NCBI GenBank assembly: GCA_030429205.1
Contig: JAUICZ010000001.1
Location: forward strand, 62,001-126,000
DNA length: 64,000 bases
Direction of reading: 5' to 3'
Source: Bacteroidia bacterium
GTDB taxonomy: Bacteria; Bacteroidota; Bacteroidia; Chitinophagales; Chitinophagaceae
Shown in pieces: positions 62,473 to 64,000 of the stretch. The translations under genes and the position numbers were made by a program. Position 1 is the stretch's first letter, and every line of letters begins with the position of its first letter. The notes below the pieces were generated by a model. The model was given only the letters and a program-made list of their open reading frames with translations. It was not told the DNA's origin and searched no databases.

Positions 62473-63939
62473 ATGTTAGAATACATTTTAAATACAACTG
62501 CAATCTGGTTAATTGGTTTGCTGATGTTTGACCTGTTCTTACGTCGTGAAACCTTTCACAACTACAATCGGGTATACCTGCTTGCCGTTTTAATTAGCGG
62601 TGTATTAATCCCCTTCTGGTCGTGGGATAGTAACGATGTAGTCTACAGCTCCGGTATTACTCAACCTCTTTTAAATTCTACTGCTACTCTTAAAGAAGGG
62701 ATAACAAGTACGGGATCGAAAACTATAATACCATGGAGCAGCGTGTTATGGATTGTCTATCTGTCAGGAGTAGGAATAACAACAGGCAGAGTAATTTACG
62801 AGGCAATACAAATTATTGGTTTGCTACGTGACGGCACTAAAAAAACTATTACGGGTAAGAAAATAGTTAGTATCAACAAGGCGATAAGCCCTTTCTCTTT
62901 GTTCGGGCACATATTTATTTACAATGCAGATAGCTATGAAGTACATGAGTTGAAAATGATACTGGCACATGAAGAGAAGCATGTGCGTTTATTACACACT
63001 ATAGATTTGATAGTGATGAGAACGGTACAAATAGTATTCTGGTTCCATCCGTTAGTATACCTGATAGAAAACAGACTGCGCATGGTACATGAATACCAGG
63101 CAGACAACAGCAGCAGAGTAGATGCAAAAACTTATGGTAAGTTCCTGGTGGAGCAATCGGTCTTAGGCGCAGCCCCTACTCTATCTCATTCCTTTATTCG
63201 TTCACCTTTAAAAAAACGTATTATGATGCTGACAAGAAAAACAAGTAGAATAGCTAAAAGTAAGCAGTTTTTTATACTGCCATTTGCGTTCATCACAATG
63301 GTGTGTTGTACACAAACTGCCTTTTCTGATGACGGGCCTCAAAAAGATGGCAACAAAGTAACCTATCGTGGTAATGTTATTGAATTCAGCGAACAACCGC
63401 CTAACGACACAACATGGGTAGAAGATCCCGTGAGCGGAGAACTTAGTATGGCAATAGTACATTCACAACCCATGCCTTTAAAGCTAAACGATGAAAAGAT
63501 ATATAATGATGGAGAACTGAGCTTTCAAAACAATAATGGTGTATATACAGACAATTCCTCTCTTAATGCCGAAGATATAAAACGACATCTGCTAAAAGGG
63601 CTTGAGAAAGAGTTAAAGGCACTGGGTGATGGCAAATATTCTTTTGCAATAACCAATATAGTAGTAGACAAAAAAGGTAATGTAGTCTACTTTGAATATG
63701 ACCCTATCTCTACAATATATAAAGGCATGTTTACCCGGGGACCCGGCAAATCGGTGACAAAAGTACCTGTACCTAAGATTGATGAAGATGTGGCAAAAGC
63801 TATTGAACAAAAAATAAGCCACTTGATGAATAACCTGCCCAAACAAACCCCGGCACAATACAAGGGCAAAAACGTACACAGCATAGGCGTTTGGTATCAC
63901 GAGAAGTTTGCTATTATAGATGGCAGAATAGAGACTTAA
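62473..63939 (+). CDS. BlaR1/MecR1-type M56 membrane metallopeptidase
   Basis: A 488-residue protein. The N-terminal half has four membrane helices (about 4-20, 33-48, 90-108, 265-280). The zinc site is ILAHEEKHVRLLHTIDLIVM (HExxH) with the third ligand Glu in MVHEYQADNSS. The C-terminal 200 residues are periplasmic and are not a penicillin-binding domain; they match the upstream secreted protein instead. On a signal it should cleave the BlaI-type repressor. The sensed ligand is unlikely to be a beta-lactam. Confidence 0.9.
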   Translation: MLEYILNTTAIWLIGLLMFDLFLRRETFHNYNRVYLLAVLISGVLIPFWSWDSNDVVYSSGITQPLLNSTATLKEGITSTGSKTIIPWSSVLWIVYLSGVGITTGRVIYEAIQIIGLLRDGTKKTITGKKIVSINKAISPFSLFGHIFIYNADSYEVHELKMILAHEEKHVRLLHTIDLIVMRTVQIVFWFHPLVYLIENRLRMVHEYQADNSSRVDAKTYGKFLVEQSVLGAAPTLSHSFIRSPLKKRIMMLTRKTSRIAKSKQFFILPFAFITMVCCTQTAFSDDGPQKDGNKVTYRGNVIEFSEQPPNDTTWVEDPVSGELSMAIVHSQPMPLKLNDEKIYNDGELSFQNNNGVYTDNSSLNAEDIKRHLLKGLEKELKALGDGKYSFAITNIVVDKKGNVVYFEYDPISTIYKGMFTRGPGKSVTKVPVPKIDEDVAKAIEQKISHLMNNLPKQTPAQYKGKNVHSIGVWYHEKFAIIDGRIET

Positions 63940-63951
63940 GTTATACACTAT

Positions 63952-63999
63952 ACCATATTTAACTACAGATTATTAATTTAGTCTGTAGTTAAATATGGT
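63952..63999. repeat. 18-bp perfect inverted repeat after the BlaR1-like gene
   Basis: Left arm 63952-63969 (ACCATATTTAACTACAGA) and right arm 63982-63999 are perfectly complementary across a 12-base AT-rich loop. It begins 12 bp after the stop codon. It may be a terminator, but the stem is AT-rich and no T run is seen before the window ends. Confidence 0.65.
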
Positions 64000-64000
64000 T

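Overview
The window is from a member of the Bacteroidota, probably a Chitinophagaceae-like lineage (inference). The evidence is exported proteins with type IX secretion (T9SS) C-terminal tails, a HmuY-like lipoprotein, a short F1 epsilon subunit, promoters with the Bacteroidota -7 box TAnnTTTG, weak Shine-Dalgarno sites and an AT-rich genome. It divides into a mobile accessory half (about 1-35826) and an ordinary chromosomal half (about 35827-64000).

Accessory half. Two islands lie in tandem, both ending in a copy of the 3' half of an elongator tRNA-Met gene (14536-14583 and 35780-35826). No 5' half is present at either site, so these are attachment-site remnants; the intact tRNA should lie left of the window. 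In each island, exactly 170 bp before the tRNA copy, there is a pair CGCACTA-N5-CGCACTA, and the roughly 70 bp before each copy are visibly similar. These look like tyrosine-integrase arm sites. Island 1 (before 1 to 14583) carries a translesion/abasic-site repair set (SRAP protein, DinB-type polymerase, DnaE-type polymerase with a degenerate PHP domain, 2H phosphoesterase) behind a promoter covered by TGTACA boxes. It also has a ParB-like gene with a C5-cytosine methyltransferase, a zinc-ribbon protein, an intact integrase lacking the first catalytic Arg, and a HNH-like plus ADP-ribosyltransferase-like gene pair next to the att site. Island 2 (14584-35826) is a defence cluster: a three-gene minus-strand operon (UDG-like, PD-(D/E)XK-like, DUF2779 nuclease/exonuclease), McrBC with an EVE-like reader, a PLD nuclease, a type I restriction-modification operon with two specificity genes and two extra nuclease-like genes, two decayed integrase copies, a J-domain membrane protein, a second UDG-like protein and an Mrr-like endonuclease. 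No conjugation, replication or phage structural genes are visible in either.

Chromosomal half. From 36009 an H-NOX heme sensor overlaps a hybrid histidine kinase (broken here by a one-base frameshift), which overlaps a LytTR response regulator. Next come a pair of 12-bp direct repeats 21 bp apart, a TAnnTTTG promoter and a small secreted protein: a complete candidate gas-sensing signalling unit. The rest is housekeeping and envelope functions: 2OG oxygenase, two T9SS cargo proteins, a lipoprotein, SdpI-like protein, MnmD, SulP transporter, DnaJ/GrpE, Sel1-repeat protein, GNAT/FemAB-like protein, LolC/E-like permease, ATP synthase beta and epsilon, a TonB-C protein, HmuY-like lipoprotein, TlpA-like thioredoxin, beta-barrel protein, Lon, and a BlaI/BlaR1-type pair preceded by a secreted protein that shares a domain with the BlaR1-like sensor. 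Most transcription units end in clear hairpin terminators.
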